Source: Solidesulfovibrio alcoholivorans DSM 5433 (GTDB taxonomy: Bacteria > Desulfobacterota > Desulfovibrionia > Desulfovibrionales > Desulfovibrionaceae). From it: 64,000 bases of DNA. The position numbers and the translations under genes are program-made. The notes under the pieces were generated by a model that saw only the letters and a program-made list of their open reading frames with translations, ran no database searches and was not told where the DNA came from. How positions within the stretch are numbered: the stretch's first letter is position 1; the number at the start of each line of letters is the position of its first letter. The stretch lies in NCBI RefSeq assembly GCF_000702665.1, contig NZ_JNJA01000014.1, positions 37,648 to 101,647 on the forward strand, in the 5' to 3' direction. Below are positions 27,225 to 39,109 of the stretch, piece by piece.

Positions 27225-28276
27225 GCCCCGTGGACGCCATGGTCGCCGCAGGCATCGGCGCGCCCGGCGCGCCGCCCACGCCCGAGGCGCTTTCGCGCTG
27301 GCAGCTCGCGGCCCTTTCCCGGGCCGTGCGCCACGCCGCGAAAGCCCCCTTCTACCGTAAGCGCCTGGGCGCGCTGCCGGCGGATTTCCCGCGCTCCCTG
27401 GACGCGTTCCGGGCGCTGCCCTTCACCACGCCGGCCGACCTGACCGAGGCACACGCCCGCTTCCTGGCCGTGTCCCAGGACGACGTGGCGCGCATGGTCA
27501 CCCTTTCCACCTCCGGCACCACGGGCACGCCCAAGCGCGTGGCCTTCACCGATGCCGACATCGAGGCCACACGCCGCTTTTTCCAGGTCGGCATCTCCAC
27601 CTTGGTCGAACCCGGCGACACCGTGCTCATCCTCATGCCCGGCGTGCGCCCGGACAGCATCGGCGACCTGCTCTGCCAGATCCTGCCGCGCCTGTCCGCC
27701 CGGGGCGTGCTCGGCGATCCCACGGGCGATCCCGAGGCCTTGCGCGCGGCGCTCGTTGCCCAGAGGCCCGAGGTGCTCGTGGCCGCGCCGTCGCAGATTC
27801 GCCAGGCCCTTGCCGACGACGCAACGTGCGACGCCGCCAGGGCGACGCTGCGCCGGGCGCTTCTTTCCGCCGAGGCCCTGCCCGAGGGCTGGAAGGGACT
27901 CGTGGCGCAGCGGTTCGGGGCCACGGTCTACGACCACTACGGGGCCACGGAAACGGGCTACGGCGGCGGCGTGGAATGTGAAGCCTTTTGCGGCTACCAC
28001 CTGCGCGAAACGGACATTTTCTTCGAGATCGTGGACATGGCCACGGGCGCGCCCCTGCCGGACGGCGAGGTCGGCGAGGTGGCCTTCACGACGCTGACCC
28101 CGCGCGGCATGCCCTTCGTGCGCTACCGCACCGGCGACGCCGCGCGCATGCTGCCCGGCCCCTGCCCCTGCGGCAGTCGGTTGCGCCGCCTGGGCCCGAT
28201 CCTCGGCCGCATCGAACGCGGCGAGGACGGCCCGAGACTTGTAAACCCCGCAAAGGGAGCGGCAAATAGACCATGA
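27215..28276 (+). CDS. AMP-dependent ligase-like protein without C-terminal domain (DVU_1553 family)
   Basis: A 353-residue protein of the PaaK-like acyl-adenylate family. Adenylation motifs are present: TLSTSGTTGTPKR near residue 90, YDHYGATETGYGGG near 240 and FVRYRTGDAARML near 305 with the zinc-type CPCGS. Full-length CoA ligases are about 430 residues and place the catalytic lysine in a C-terminal domain, which is missing here. It may therefore adenylate a carboxylate without forming a CoA ester. The GTG start at 27215 overlaps the radical SAM gene by ten bases and has AGGA upstream. Confidence 0.75.
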   Translation: MRLSPVDAMVAAGIGAPGAPPTPEALSRWQLAALSRAVRHAAKAPFYRKRLGALPADFPRSLDAFRALPFTTPADLTEAHARFLAVSQDDVARMVTLSTSGTTGTPKRVAFTDADIEATRRFFQVGISTLVEPGDTVLILMPGVRPDSIGDLLCQILPRLSARGVLGDPTGDPEALRAALVAQRPEVLVAAPSQIRQALADDATCDAARATLRRALLSAEALPEGWKGLVAQRFGATVYDHYGATETGYGGGVECEAFCGYHLRETDIFFEIVDMATGAPLPDGEVGEVAFTTLTPRGMPFVRYRTGDAARMLPGPCPCGSRLRRLGPILGRIERGEDGPRLVNPAKGAANRP

Positions 28277-29307
28277 TCGAACTCATTCGCGCCGTTAACG
28301 CGGCCCTGGCCCAGGGAAGGCCGGTGGTCGCGGCCACCATCGTCACCAGTGAAGGCTCCACCCCCCGCACCGCCGGCTCCAAGATGCTCGTCTTTGCCGA
28401 CGACGCCATCGCCGGCACCGTGGGCGGCGGCCTGGCCGAAGGCCAGGTCATCGCGGCCGGGGCCGAAGTGCTCGCCTCGGGAACCTCCCGCCTCATCGAT
28501 TTCGACATGACCGGCCAGGCCGACAAGGGGGCCGACCTCATCTGCGGCGGCCGCATGCGCGTCTTCCTCGAACGCCTGAATCCCGATGCGGCCACGAAAA
28601 CGCTCTTTTCCGCCCTGGAGGACGTGCTCGCCAAGGGCGGCCGGGCCCTCGTGCTCACGCCGCTCAATACGCAGGGCGCGCCTGGCAGCTGCCTGCTGCT
28701 GCCCGACGGCGGCCTTGTCGGGGCCGATCCCGGCGAGGCCGTGCGCAAGGCCGCCCGCAGCCAGGGCCGCGGCATCATGGCCCCGGTGGTGCTCAGCCAC
28801 GAGGGCCACGGCTACTTCCTGGAGCCCGCCGCCTCGCCCACGCCGCTCGTCATCTGCGGCGGCGGCCACGTGAGCCGGCCCACGGCGCAGATCGCGGCCA
28901 TGGTCGGCTTTCGCGTCACGGTCCTCGACGACAGGGCCGAATTCGCCAATCCCGAACGCTTTCCCTTTGCCGCCGAAACCGCGGTCATCGACCCGGCCCG
29001 GGGCTGGTTCACCGGCCGCACCATCGGCCCGGACGCCTTCCTGGTCATCGTCACGCGCGGCCACGCCCACGACGCGAACGCCCTGGCCGAGGCCCTGCGC
29101 ACCCCGGCCGCCTACATCGGCATGATCGGTTCGCTGCCCAAACGCGACGCCATCTACGATAGGATGCTCGCCGCAGGGTTCACCAAGGCCGACCTCGACC
29201 GGGTGAAAAGCCCCATCGGTCTCGAGATCGAGGCGGAAACGCCCGAGGAGATCGCGGTGAGCATCGTGGCCGAAATGATTGCCTGCCGCGCCGGCGCGAG
29301 GGCATGA
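28273..29307 (+). CDS. XdhC/CoxI-type molybdenum hydroxylase maturation protein
   Basis: A 344-residue XdhC family protein that binds molybdenum cofactor and helps sulfurate and insert it into xanthine oxidase-type enzymes, here the aldehyde oxidoreductase. The N-terminal XdhC domain has TIVTSEGSTPRTAGSKMLV and GTVGGGLAEG; the C-terminal Rossmann domain has LVICGGGHVSRP near residue 194 and FLVIVTRGHAHDANAL, typical of the family. Start and upstream stop overlap as ATGA, as do its stop and the next start, so the unit is translated in a chain. Confidence 0.92.
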   Translation: MIELIRAVNAALAQGRPVVAATIVTSEGSTPRTAGSKMLVFADDAIAGTVGGGLAEGQVIAAGAEVLASGTSRLIDFDMTGQADKGADLICGGRMRVFLERLNPDAATKTLFSALEDVLAKGGRALVLTPLNTQGAPGSCLLLPDGGLVGADPGEAVRKAARSQGRGIMAPVVLSHEGHGYFLEPAASPTPLVICGGGHVSRPTAQIAAMVGFRVTVLDDRAEFANPERFPFAAETAVIDPARGWFTGRTIGPDAFLVIVTRGHAHDANALAEALRTPAAYIGMIGSLPKRDAIYDRMLAAGFTKADLDRVKSPIGLEIEAETPEEIAVSIVAEMIACRAGARA

Positions 29308-30551
29308 GCACGCGGGCCTTGTCCCCCCATGCCTGCGCCGTGATCCTGGCCGGCGGGCTTTCCTCGCGCATGGGGGCGCGCTTCAAGCCGCTTTTGCCCC
29401 TGGCCGGCGGCGAGAGCGCCCTGGCCGTCGTGACCGGCGCTTTCCGCCGCGCGGGCGTGGTCGACGTCATCGCCGTCACCGGCCACCGCGGCCGGGAAGT
29501 GGCCGACGAGGCGGCGCGCATCGGCATCCGCGCGGTGCACAACCCGGACTACGAAACCGGCATGTTCTCCACGGTCAAGGCCGGCCTCGCCGCGCTGCCG
29601 CCGGATTGCCGCGCCGTGTGCCTCACCCCGGTGGACGTGCCACTTTTTCGGCCCGCGACCATCAGGCGGCTGCTCGCGCGACTGTGGGAGGAAGGCGCGC
29701 CGGACGTGGTCTACCCGACCTTTTCCGGCGAGCGCGGCCATCCGCCCTGCCTGGGCGCTGGCATCGTACCCCGGGTCCTGGCCCATGTCGGCAACGGCGG
29801 CCTGCGCCAGGCGCTCGCGCCGTTTTCCTTCGAGGAAATCGCCGTGCCCGACGCCAACATCCTCGCCGACATGGACACCCCCGACGACTACGCCGCCCTG
29901 CGCGCCCTGGCGCCGCGCCGGGGCATCCCCACCCCGGCCGAGGCCGAGGCCCTGCTCGCCATCGAAAAGGTCCCACCCCAGGGACTGGCCCACGCCCGTG
30001 GCGTCGCCGCCGTGGCCGAGGCGCTCGCCCGGGCGCTCAACGCCGCCGGCGCGAACCTCGACGTGCCCCTGGTCAAGGCCGCGGCCCTGCTCCACGACGT
30101 GGCCAAGGGCAAGCCCCATCACGAGGCAGCGGGCGGCGACCTGTTGGCGTCGCTCGATTTCGACGTCGCCGCGCCTCTTGTCGCCGGACACCGCGACTGC
30201 GTGCTCGCGGACGATGCGCCGCTGACCGAACGCGAAATCGTCTACCTGGCCGACAAATTCGTCTTCGGCCGCTGGCTCGTGCCCGTGGCCGCGCGCTTCG
30301 GCCAGAAGCTCGAGCTTTTCGCGGACGATCCCGAGGCCTCGGCCGCCATCGCCCGCCGCCGCGAAAACGCCCTGCGTGTCCTGGCACGCGTCGAGACGCA
30401 AACCGGAACCAAGGCCGAGGCCGTCATCGACGCCGCCGGCTTCCGTCCCGGCCCGCCGCCGCCCGAGGCCTACGAGGCGGCGAAAAAAGTCATGCGGAAA
30501 GGAGCCGACGGAACCAGGCACGCTGCCCCCGGACCCCGCCGGGGAGAATAA
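29304..30551 (+). CDS. MocA-like nucleotidyltransferase fused to an HD domain (DVU_1551 family)
   Basis: A two-domain protein of 415 residues. The N-terminal half is a MobA/MocA-type transferase: AVILAGGLSSRMG near residue 15, NPDYETGMFSTVKAGL near 80 and LTPVDVPLF near 110. It should attach CMP to molybdopterin, giving the cytosine dinucleotide form used by the aldehyde oxidoreductase. The C-terminal half has an HD phosphohydrolase motif, LLHDVAKGKPHHEAAG, with a preceding His (AHARGVAAVAE) and a later AGHRDC. The HD part could hydrolyse a nucleotide or a cofactor precursor. The fusion is unusual relative to plain MocA. Confidence 0.85.
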   Translation: MSTRALSPHACAVILAGGLSSRMGARFKPLLPLAGGESALAVVTGAFRRAGVVDVIAVTGHRGREVADEAARIGIRAVHNPDYETGMFSTVKAGLAALPPDCRAVCLTPVDVPLFRPATIRRLLARLWEEGAPDVVYPTFSGERGHPPCLGAGIVPRVLAHVGNGGLRQALAPFSFEEIAVPDANILADMDTPDDYAALRALAPRRGIPTPAEAEALLAIEKVPPQGLAHARGVAAVAEALARALNAAGANLDVPLVKAAALLHDVAKGKPHHEAAGGDLLASLDFDVAAPLVAGHRDCVLADDAPLTEREIVYLADKFVFGRWLVPVAARFGQKLELFADDPEASAAIARRRENALRVLARVETQTGTKAEAVIDAAGFRPGPPPPEAYEAAKKVMRKGADGTRHAAPGPRRGE

Positions 30552-30631
30552 TCCTCCTCGGCCCCCTTGATCGGAGGGGAGGGTTGGGCGATAAACAGGG
30601 ACGGTCGCCTGCGTGGCCGGAAGGGGGAACG

Positions 30632-31249
30632 GTGAGCGTCGTGTACCTGATGCGCCATGGAGCCATCATCCAACAGCGGCCCCGGCGGTTCATCGGCCAG
30701 ACGGATTTTCCCCTCACCGAGGAGGGCCGGGCGCAAGCCGCCCTCTGGCGCGAACCCCTGGCCGAGGTGCCTTTCGACGGCGTGGTGTCCTCGGATCTTT
30801 CCCGCTGTCTGGAGACAGCTTCCATCGTCCTGGCCGGCCGCAACCTCCCCGTGCGCCGCGAACCGCGCCTGCGCGAAATCGACCTCGGCCAGTGGGAAGG
30901 CCTCACCGTGGACGAGGTCAAGGATCGCTTTCCCGGCGACTACGAACGCCGGGGCCACGACCTTGTCGGCTGCCGCCCCGAAGGCGGCGAAGGCTTCGGC
31001 GATGTCCAGGCCCGGGCCGTGGCCGCCCTGCGCGATCTGGCCGCCATCGACGGCAACGTCCTGGTCGTGGCCCACGGCGGCGTCAACCGCACGTTGCTGT
31101 GCCACGCCCTCGGCATCGACTTGAGCCACCTCTTCCGCCTGGGGCAGGACTACTGCCGCCTCAACGTGCTGCACCTCGACGGCGACGCCTGGCGCGTGGA
31201 CGCCGTCAACTGCGCCCCCGTCGCCCCCTGGCGCTTCCCCGGGCCTTGA
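30632..31249 (+). CDS. Histidine phosphatase family protein
   Basis: A 205-residue phosphoglycerate mutase-superfamily phosphatase with the catalytic MRHG at residues 7-10, then SSDLSRCLETASIV, the acidic EIDLGQWEGL and the second histidine in VVAHGGVNRTLLCH. The length and EIDLGQWEG motif resemble alpha-ribazole phosphatases, but no cobalamin genes are nearby. The GTG start at 30632 follows AAGGGGGAAC. It lies 80 bases after the MocA-HD gene and is probably the last gene of the locus, acting on a phosphorylated intermediate there or on something unrelated. Confidence 0.82.
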   Translation: MSVVYLMRHGAIIQQRPRRFIGQTDFPLTEEGRAQAALWREPLAEVPFDGVVSSDLSRCLETASIVLAGRNLPVRREPRLREIDLGQWEGLTVDEVKDRFPGDYERRGHDLVGCRPEGGEGFGDVQARAVAALRDLAAIDGNVLVVAHGGVNRTLLCHALGIDLSHLFRLGQDYCRLNVLHLDGDAWRVDAVNCAPVAPWRFPGP

Positions 31250-31268
31250 TTGGGAATTACGGGGGGAT

Positions 31269-31307
31269 GCCTCCGGCGGCCAAAGGGCTCTCGCCCTTTG
31301 GACTCCC
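31269..31307 (+). repeat. Dispersed hairpin element, copy 3
   Basis: GCCTCCGGCGGCC then the hairpin AAAGGGC-TCTC-GCCCTTT and GGACTCCC, directly after the phosphatase gene. It may terminate the locus. Confidence 0.8.
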
Positions 31308-31333
31308 GTTTCGATGTTTCCCTTCAATTCCAT

Positions 31334-31351
31334 ATTGCATCCCTCTGCAAT
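31334..31351. promoter_or_regulatory. Candidate operator of the RND efflux genes
   Basis: The perfect dyad ATTGCA-N6-TGCAAT lies about 75 bp before the membrane fusion gene, in an AT-rich patch. It has the size of a TetR- or MarR-type operator, but no such regulator is encoded next to it. Confidence 0.45.
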
Positions 31352-31424
31352 AGACGCATGCAGCAATACGCACTTCATTGACGGACGTTGACAAACAGGG
31401 GCCGGCGTGGAATCTGCTGGAACC

Positions 31425-32614
31425 ATGCGCATACATTTCCTGTTCCCCCTTTGTGTTGCCGTCGCCCTGGCGGGCTGTTCCGGCGAGAAGCCCGCCGCCG
31501 CGCCGAAAATCCGGACTGTCACGGCTCCCGTAACGACCGTCGCGCGCCGTTCCGTGGTCGAGTGCCGTTCGTTTCCGGCCGAAGTGGAGTCCGAACAGAG
31601 CGTCACCCTGGCCAGCAAGCTCACGGGCACGGTGGAGGCCGTCAGCGCCAGGGAAGGCGACGCCCTGCGCGCGGGCGAGCCCATCATGCGCATCGACGAC
31701 CGCGACCTGACCAGCCAGGAACAGGGGCTCACGGCCTCGCGCGAGCAGGTGGCCCGGGAGCGTCAGGCGCTTGCCGCACGAAGCGCCCTGGCCAGGACGA
31801 CCATGGAGCGCATGGGCCGGCTGCTGGCCCAGCGCGCTGTCAGCCAGGAGGATTACGACAAGGCCAAGGCCGAGTTCGACGCCCTGGCGCGCCAGGTGGA
31901 AGCCGCCGACGCCCAGGAAAAGGCGGCCACGGCCAAGCTCGGCGAACTGGCGGCCCTTCGCGCCTACACGCGCATCACCGCCCCCTTCGACGGCATCCTG
32001 GCCCGGCGCTACGTGGACCAGGGGGCCTTCGTCACCGCCGGCGCGCCGCTGGCCCTGGTGGACCGCTCGGGCGGCGGCTTCGAGCTCACGGCGCAGGTGG
32101 ACGAATCGCTGCTCTCCGGCCTGCGCCAGGGCCAGACCATCCTCGCCGCCGTGCCGTCCCTGGCCCCGGAGCCCTTCGCGGTCACGGTCTCGGCCGTGGT
32201 CGGCCGGGTGGACCCGGCCAGCCGCACCTTCAAGTTCAAATGCGCCCTGCCCGACCCCGTACCCGGGAGCAAAAGCCCGCCCCGGGCCGGCATGTTCGGC
32301 CGGGTGTTCGTGCCGGCGCGCACCGCGGAAAAGCTCCTCGTGCCCGAGAACTGCCTCATGCGCCGCGGCGACCTGCCCACGGCCGTGGTCGTGGACAAGG
32401 ACGACGTGCTCCGCTTCCGCGTGGTCAAGACCGGGGCGACGTTTCTCGCCGCCGATTTCGAGGGCAAGACCTACCTCACCGATTCCGAGGCCTTCGCCGA
32501 CAGCGACCGGGCGCGTTTCGCGGACGTCTTAAGCGGCCTTACGGCCGGGGAGCGGGTGGCCTGCGCCGCCGGAAGCGCCCTGCGCGAGGGCGACAAGCTC
32601 GCCGGAGCGGCGCA

Positions 32615-32618
<4 letters not shown>
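31425..32618 (+). CDS. RND efflux periplasmic adaptor (membrane fusion) lipoprotein
   Basis: A 397-residue periplasmic adaptor of the AcrA/HlyD type. The signal peptide MRIHFLFPLCVAVALAGC ends in the lipobox ALAGC. A long Ala/Gln/Glu-rich coiled-coil hairpin follows (about residues 85-170), flanked by lipoyl-like halves (GTVEAVSAREGDALRAG and RITAPFDGILARRYVDQGAFV). The ATG at 31425 keeps the signal peptide short; a GTG at 31407 is possible. Its stop overlaps the transporter start (ATGA). No outer-membrane TolC partner is encoded beside it. Confidence 0.92.
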
Positions 32619-35869
<3,251 letters not shown>

Positions 35870-35946
35870 ACGTCGCGTCAGCGTTCTCCTTTGGTGCCGG
35901 GGCGTCGCCAGCGGCGCGCGCAGCAGGCGATACCCCGGCGGGCGGA

Positions 35947-36489
35947 TCAGGCCGCGTCCCGGTCCGGCGCTTCCTCCGCTTCCGTCGCCGCGGCATCCTG
36001 CCCGACCAGACCGGCCAGGTTTTCCACCTCTTCGGAAGAGAAGACCCGCTCCGTGTCGAGGAGCACGACGAACCTGCCGTTGTGCCGGCTGATGCCCTCG
36101 ACGCAGGCGCCGTCCGTGGCCAACCCCATGGAAGGCGGCGGCGCGATGCCGTCGGCGTCGAGTTCCAGAACCTCCTTGACCGCCTCGGTCAACGCGCCCA
36201 CGAGCTGTATCCGGCCTTCCGCGACGGCCTGCTCCACGATGACGATGCGCGTGTTGATGGTCTGGCGCACCGGGCCGAAGCCGAGCTTGACGCCGAGGTC
36301 CACCACGGGCACGGCCTCGCCCCGCACTTCGACCACGCCGCGCATGTGGGCCGGCATCCGCGGCAAGGGCGTGATGTGCCGATAATCGAGGATTTCCCGC
36401 ACCGCGAAGATATCGATGGCGAAACACCCCGTTTCGCCGAGCGTCAGGGTCAGAAAACGCCTGACCCCGGAATCCGGTTTCTCTTTCAT
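35947..36489 (-). CDS. CheW-like chemotaxis coupling protein
   Basis: A 180-residue CheW-domain protein that couples chemoreceptors to the CheA kinase. Family features are FLTLTLGETGCFAIDIFAVREI, the HITPLPRMPAHMRGVVEVRG segment and PVVDLGVKLG. The C-terminus is extended by an acidic Ala/Glu tail. The ATG at 36489 follows GGAGGA; longer frames upstream lack a site. It sits downstream of, and in the same direction as, the chemoreceptor at 36609, separated by about 120 bases, so the pair probably works together. Confidence 0.9.
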   Translation of the reverse strand: MKEKPDSGVRRFLTLTLGETGCFAIDIFAVREILDYRHITPLPRMPAHMRGVVEVRGEAVPVVDLGVKLGFGPVRQTINTRIVIVEQAVAEGRIQLVGALTEAVKEVLELDADGIAPPPSMGLATDGACVEGISRHNGRFVVLLDTERVFSSEEVENLAGLVGQDAAATEAEEAPDRDAA

Positions 36490-36608
36490 GACGGTCCTCC
36501 GCAAGGAGCCGCTCGCACCCGGGCCATGCCGCATCCTTGTCCGCTGCGCCGGAAACCCCACGCAGGGGAGAGGAGGCACGGGTTCGCGGGCGCGAGCCGC
36601 CACTCCTG

Positions 36609-38396
36609 CTAGAATTGTTCGAAATGCGCGTCGTCGGGTTCCGTGTTGTCGGTCGGGGGCAGCGAAATCATGCGCTGCCGCGACGGCGCGGACTTTCGCG
36701 TACCAAACTTGGAGGCCGGCTGTGCGCGCATGGCTCCGATGGTTCTGGCTTTGGAGGAAGTATGGGACGCCACCTGGAAGAAGGCGACGGTACTGACGAG
36801 CTGGGCAGCCTGGGAGGAGAGTTCCTCGGCCGTGGAGGCCAGTTCTTCGGAGGCCGAGGCGTTTTGCTGTACGACCTGGTCGAGCTGCTGCAAGCTCCGG
36901 TTGACCTGGGCCGCGCCGGTGCTTTGCTCGTTGGAGGCGGCGGATATCTCCTGCACGAGATCGGACGTCTTGAGGATATCCGGGACGAGTTTTTCCAGAA
37001 GCTGCCCAGCCCGTTCGGCCACGTCGAGGCTGGAGGCGGAGAGGCTGTTGATCTCCGCGGCGGCGGACTGGCTGCGTTCGGCGAGCTTGCGCACCTCGGA
37101 GGCGACCACGGCGAAGCCGCGGCCGTGTTCGCCAGCCCGGGCCGCTTCCACGGCGGCGTTTAGGGCCAGCAGGTCTGTCTGGCGGGCGATTTCCTCGATG
37201 ATGGAAATCTTGGCCGCGATCTGGCGCATGGCCGCCACGGTATCGGCCATGGCCTTGCCGGATTCCGTCGCGTCGCTGCCGGCCTTGTTGGCCAGGGTTT
37301 CGGTCTGGCGGGCGTTGTCGGCGTTGCGCATGATGGAACCGCTCATCTGCTCCATGGACGAAGAGCTTTCCTCCACCGAGGCAGCCTGCTCGGAAGCGCC
37401 CTGGGACAGGGACTCGGAGGAGGCGGAGAGCTCCTCGGCTCCGGAGGCCATGTTCTCGGCGCCGCTTTTGACCTCTTCCACGATCTCGGTCAGGCGCTCG
37501 ATCATGGAGCCCAGGGAGCGCATAAGGGCGTCGGCCTCGCAGCGAGGCTCGACCCGGAGGCGCAGTTCGCCCTCGGCCATCTTGCCGGCGATTTCCGTGA
37601 CCTTGCCTTCGGCCGCGGCCACCTCGCGCATGGCCTTGCAGACCTCGCCCACCTCGTCGGCGCGCTCGAAATCGAGCTTGTGGCCCAGATCCCCCCGGGC
37701 CAGGGCCTTGGCGAAGTCCACGCAGGCGACAAGCGGCCTGGAGATGGCCCGGGAGATGCCGACGCCGAGGGCCAAGCCGACGAGCATGCTCACGCCGACG
37801 ATCGCGAACATTGTCAGGCGGCTGGAATTGTAGATCGCTGTGGATTCGTTATAGTATTCCTTGGCGTTTCCTTCCTTGGTGCGCACCAGCGTCGTCATGA
37901 TGTCGTCGACGGCGTTCACTCTTTCACGCCCGATCCCCAGCGCGAGATCGACGGATGTCCGCTGGGTCGCCAGCGCCTCGTTCTTGCAAGCCTCGATGAT
38001 CTGGTCCCACACGGGTTGCAGCGCCGCCCAGGCTTCATCGAGCTTGGCAATCGCATCCTTCCCTTCTTTCGACACGAAGAGATTCCTGGCGATCCCCATC
38101 TGTTCCTGGTATTGATGCTTATACTTGGTCAGGCTCTTCATATTCCGGGAACGATCGTCGGCGGATGTCGTCATTATCATGTTGCGGATGGCCCGATCCG
38201 CGTACAAGAGATTTATATTCGCTTCTTTTACCGTGGAAATGCCAATAAGTTCTCGTTCGTACATTATGTCGTTCATATCATTGATGACGCCCATATTCCG
38301 CAGCCCGAGCATCCCGACGACGCCCGTGAGGAGCGCCATAACGACAAACGACAAAATGAGTTTCTTGCCGACGCGTAAGTTATGAAACCACTGCAT
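36609..38396 (-). CDS. Methyl-accepting chemotaxis protein with four-helix-bundle sensor
   Basis: A membrane chemoreceptor of 595 residues. Transmembrane helix 1 ([20 protein letters not shown], residues 11-30) and helix 2 near residue 195 ([19 protein letters not shown]) enclose a periplasmic domain of about 160 residues that looks like a four-helix bundle. HAMP and a long coiled coil follow; the signalling tip is [20 protein letters not shown]. The start at 38396 has GGGAGAAG upstream. The C-terminus ends in DDAHFEQF, acidic and aromatic but not the classical NWETF CheR tether. The ligand is unknown. Confidence 0.93.
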   Translation of the reverse strand: MQWFHNLRVGKKLILSFVVMALLTGVVGMLGLRNMGVINDMNDIMYERELIGISTVKEANINLLYADRAIRNMIMTTSADDRSRNMKSLTKYKHQYQEQMGIARNLFVSKEGKDAIAKLDEAWAALQPVWDQIIEACKNEALATQRTSVDLALGIGRERVNAVDDIMTTLVRTKEGNAKEYYNESTAIYNSSRLTMFAIVGVSMLVGLALGVGISRAISRPLVACVDFAKALARGDLGHKLDFERADEVGEVCKAMREVAAAEGKVTEIAGKMAEGELRLRVEPRCEADALMRSLGSMIERLTEIVEEVKSGAENMASGAEELSASSESLSQGASEQAASVEESSSSMEQMSGSIMRNADNARQTETLANKAGSDATESGKAMADTVAAMRQIAAKISIIEEIARQTDLLALNAAVEAARAGEHGRGFAVVASEVRKLAERSQSAAAEINSLSASSLDVAERAGQLLEKLVPDILKTSDLVQEISAASNEQSTGAAQVNRSLQQLDQVVQQNASASEELASTAEELSSQAAQLVSTVAFFQVASHTSSKARTIGAMRAQPASKFGTRKSAPSRQRMISLPPTDNTEPDDAHFEQF

Positions 38397-39060
38397 AGGT
38401 ACTTCTCCCAAAGACTCGACGTACGCCCGTGCCCATAGGCTTGGGCATATCATCTGATCAATGCACCCGTTAAGTTTCCAGGAAGTGCGTCTTGTGCCAA
38501 ACGCGCTCCATGTCGCCGATCAAACAACGCCGTCAGCGATTGTTGTCGTCTCGCCGCGCACCTCCTTTGCGCCTCGAACACGCGCACCAGCATTCCTTCG
38601 GAACGAGAATTGCGCGCACAGCCCCGTGCACGCATGAAACCCAGGGCTGTTTTGCAATCAAAACCGCCAACGGGACCTGAAAGGGAACAACGCCGCCTGT
38701 TTCACACGGCAGCCGTTGCCTTTCCGCACAACTGGCAGGCGATCCTATATTTTTTTATATCTATATGTATTTACATATAAAATTTGCTCCGATGCTTTCA
38801 AAAAGGGAATCCTGGGGAGAAAAAAGCGTGATAATTCACAAAAACCTTGCCAATGCTCTTTTCAAATCTCATAAAAGGTGTTCACAGCCCTGCAAGAAAA
38901 AGAAAAAGCCTCTTTCCCGGGCGTCCTACGTCTGTTTCGTACGCGCACGGGACGCCCGAAGCAGAAAGGCTAAGCCCTCATGGTGCGCCCCACCGCCGCG
39001 TCATCTCTCGCCGTCTCCGGCGAGAAACGGTTGTCTCCCTGGCATTTTGTTTTCCCGCAC
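38397..39060. other. Non-coding stretch with AT-rich island and palindrome
   Basis: No gene is supported. An AT-rich island from about 38740 to 38890 contrasts with the GC-rich surroundings and includes the perfect palindrome TATATGTA-TT-TACATATA (38762-38779). The open frame that runs from 38765 into the XRE gene has poor codon use and no ribosome site. Confidence 0.55.
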
Positions 39061-39087
39061 CAGAATATCCCATTTTGGGATATTCTG
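39061..39087. promoter_or_regulatory. Palindromic operator upstream of the XRE regulator
   Basis: A perfect inverted repeat with 12-bp arms, CAGAATATCCCA (39061-39072) and TGGGATATTCTG (39076-39087), with TTT between. It ends 22 bases before the GTG start of the helix-turn-helix gene, which makes it the natural autoregulatory operator. No second copy was noticed in the window. Confidence 0.65.
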
Positions 39088-39109
39088 CAACCCGACCTAT
39101 CTCCAAATT

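Noticed and set aside
31388..32614. An upstream in-frame extension of the RND transporter
   Set aside because: It would read through the adaptor gene in another frame. The real start at 32615 overlaps the adaptor stop and is followed by the expected first helix.
38828..38840. GTGATAATTCAC as a Rex-like site
   Set aside because: The arms are separated by four bases instead of six and the outer TT is missing on the left.
38765..39109. A longer version of the XRE gene starting at 38765
   Set aside because: The extra part has no ribosome site, odd composition and contains the operator palindrome, so the GTG at 39110 is preferred.
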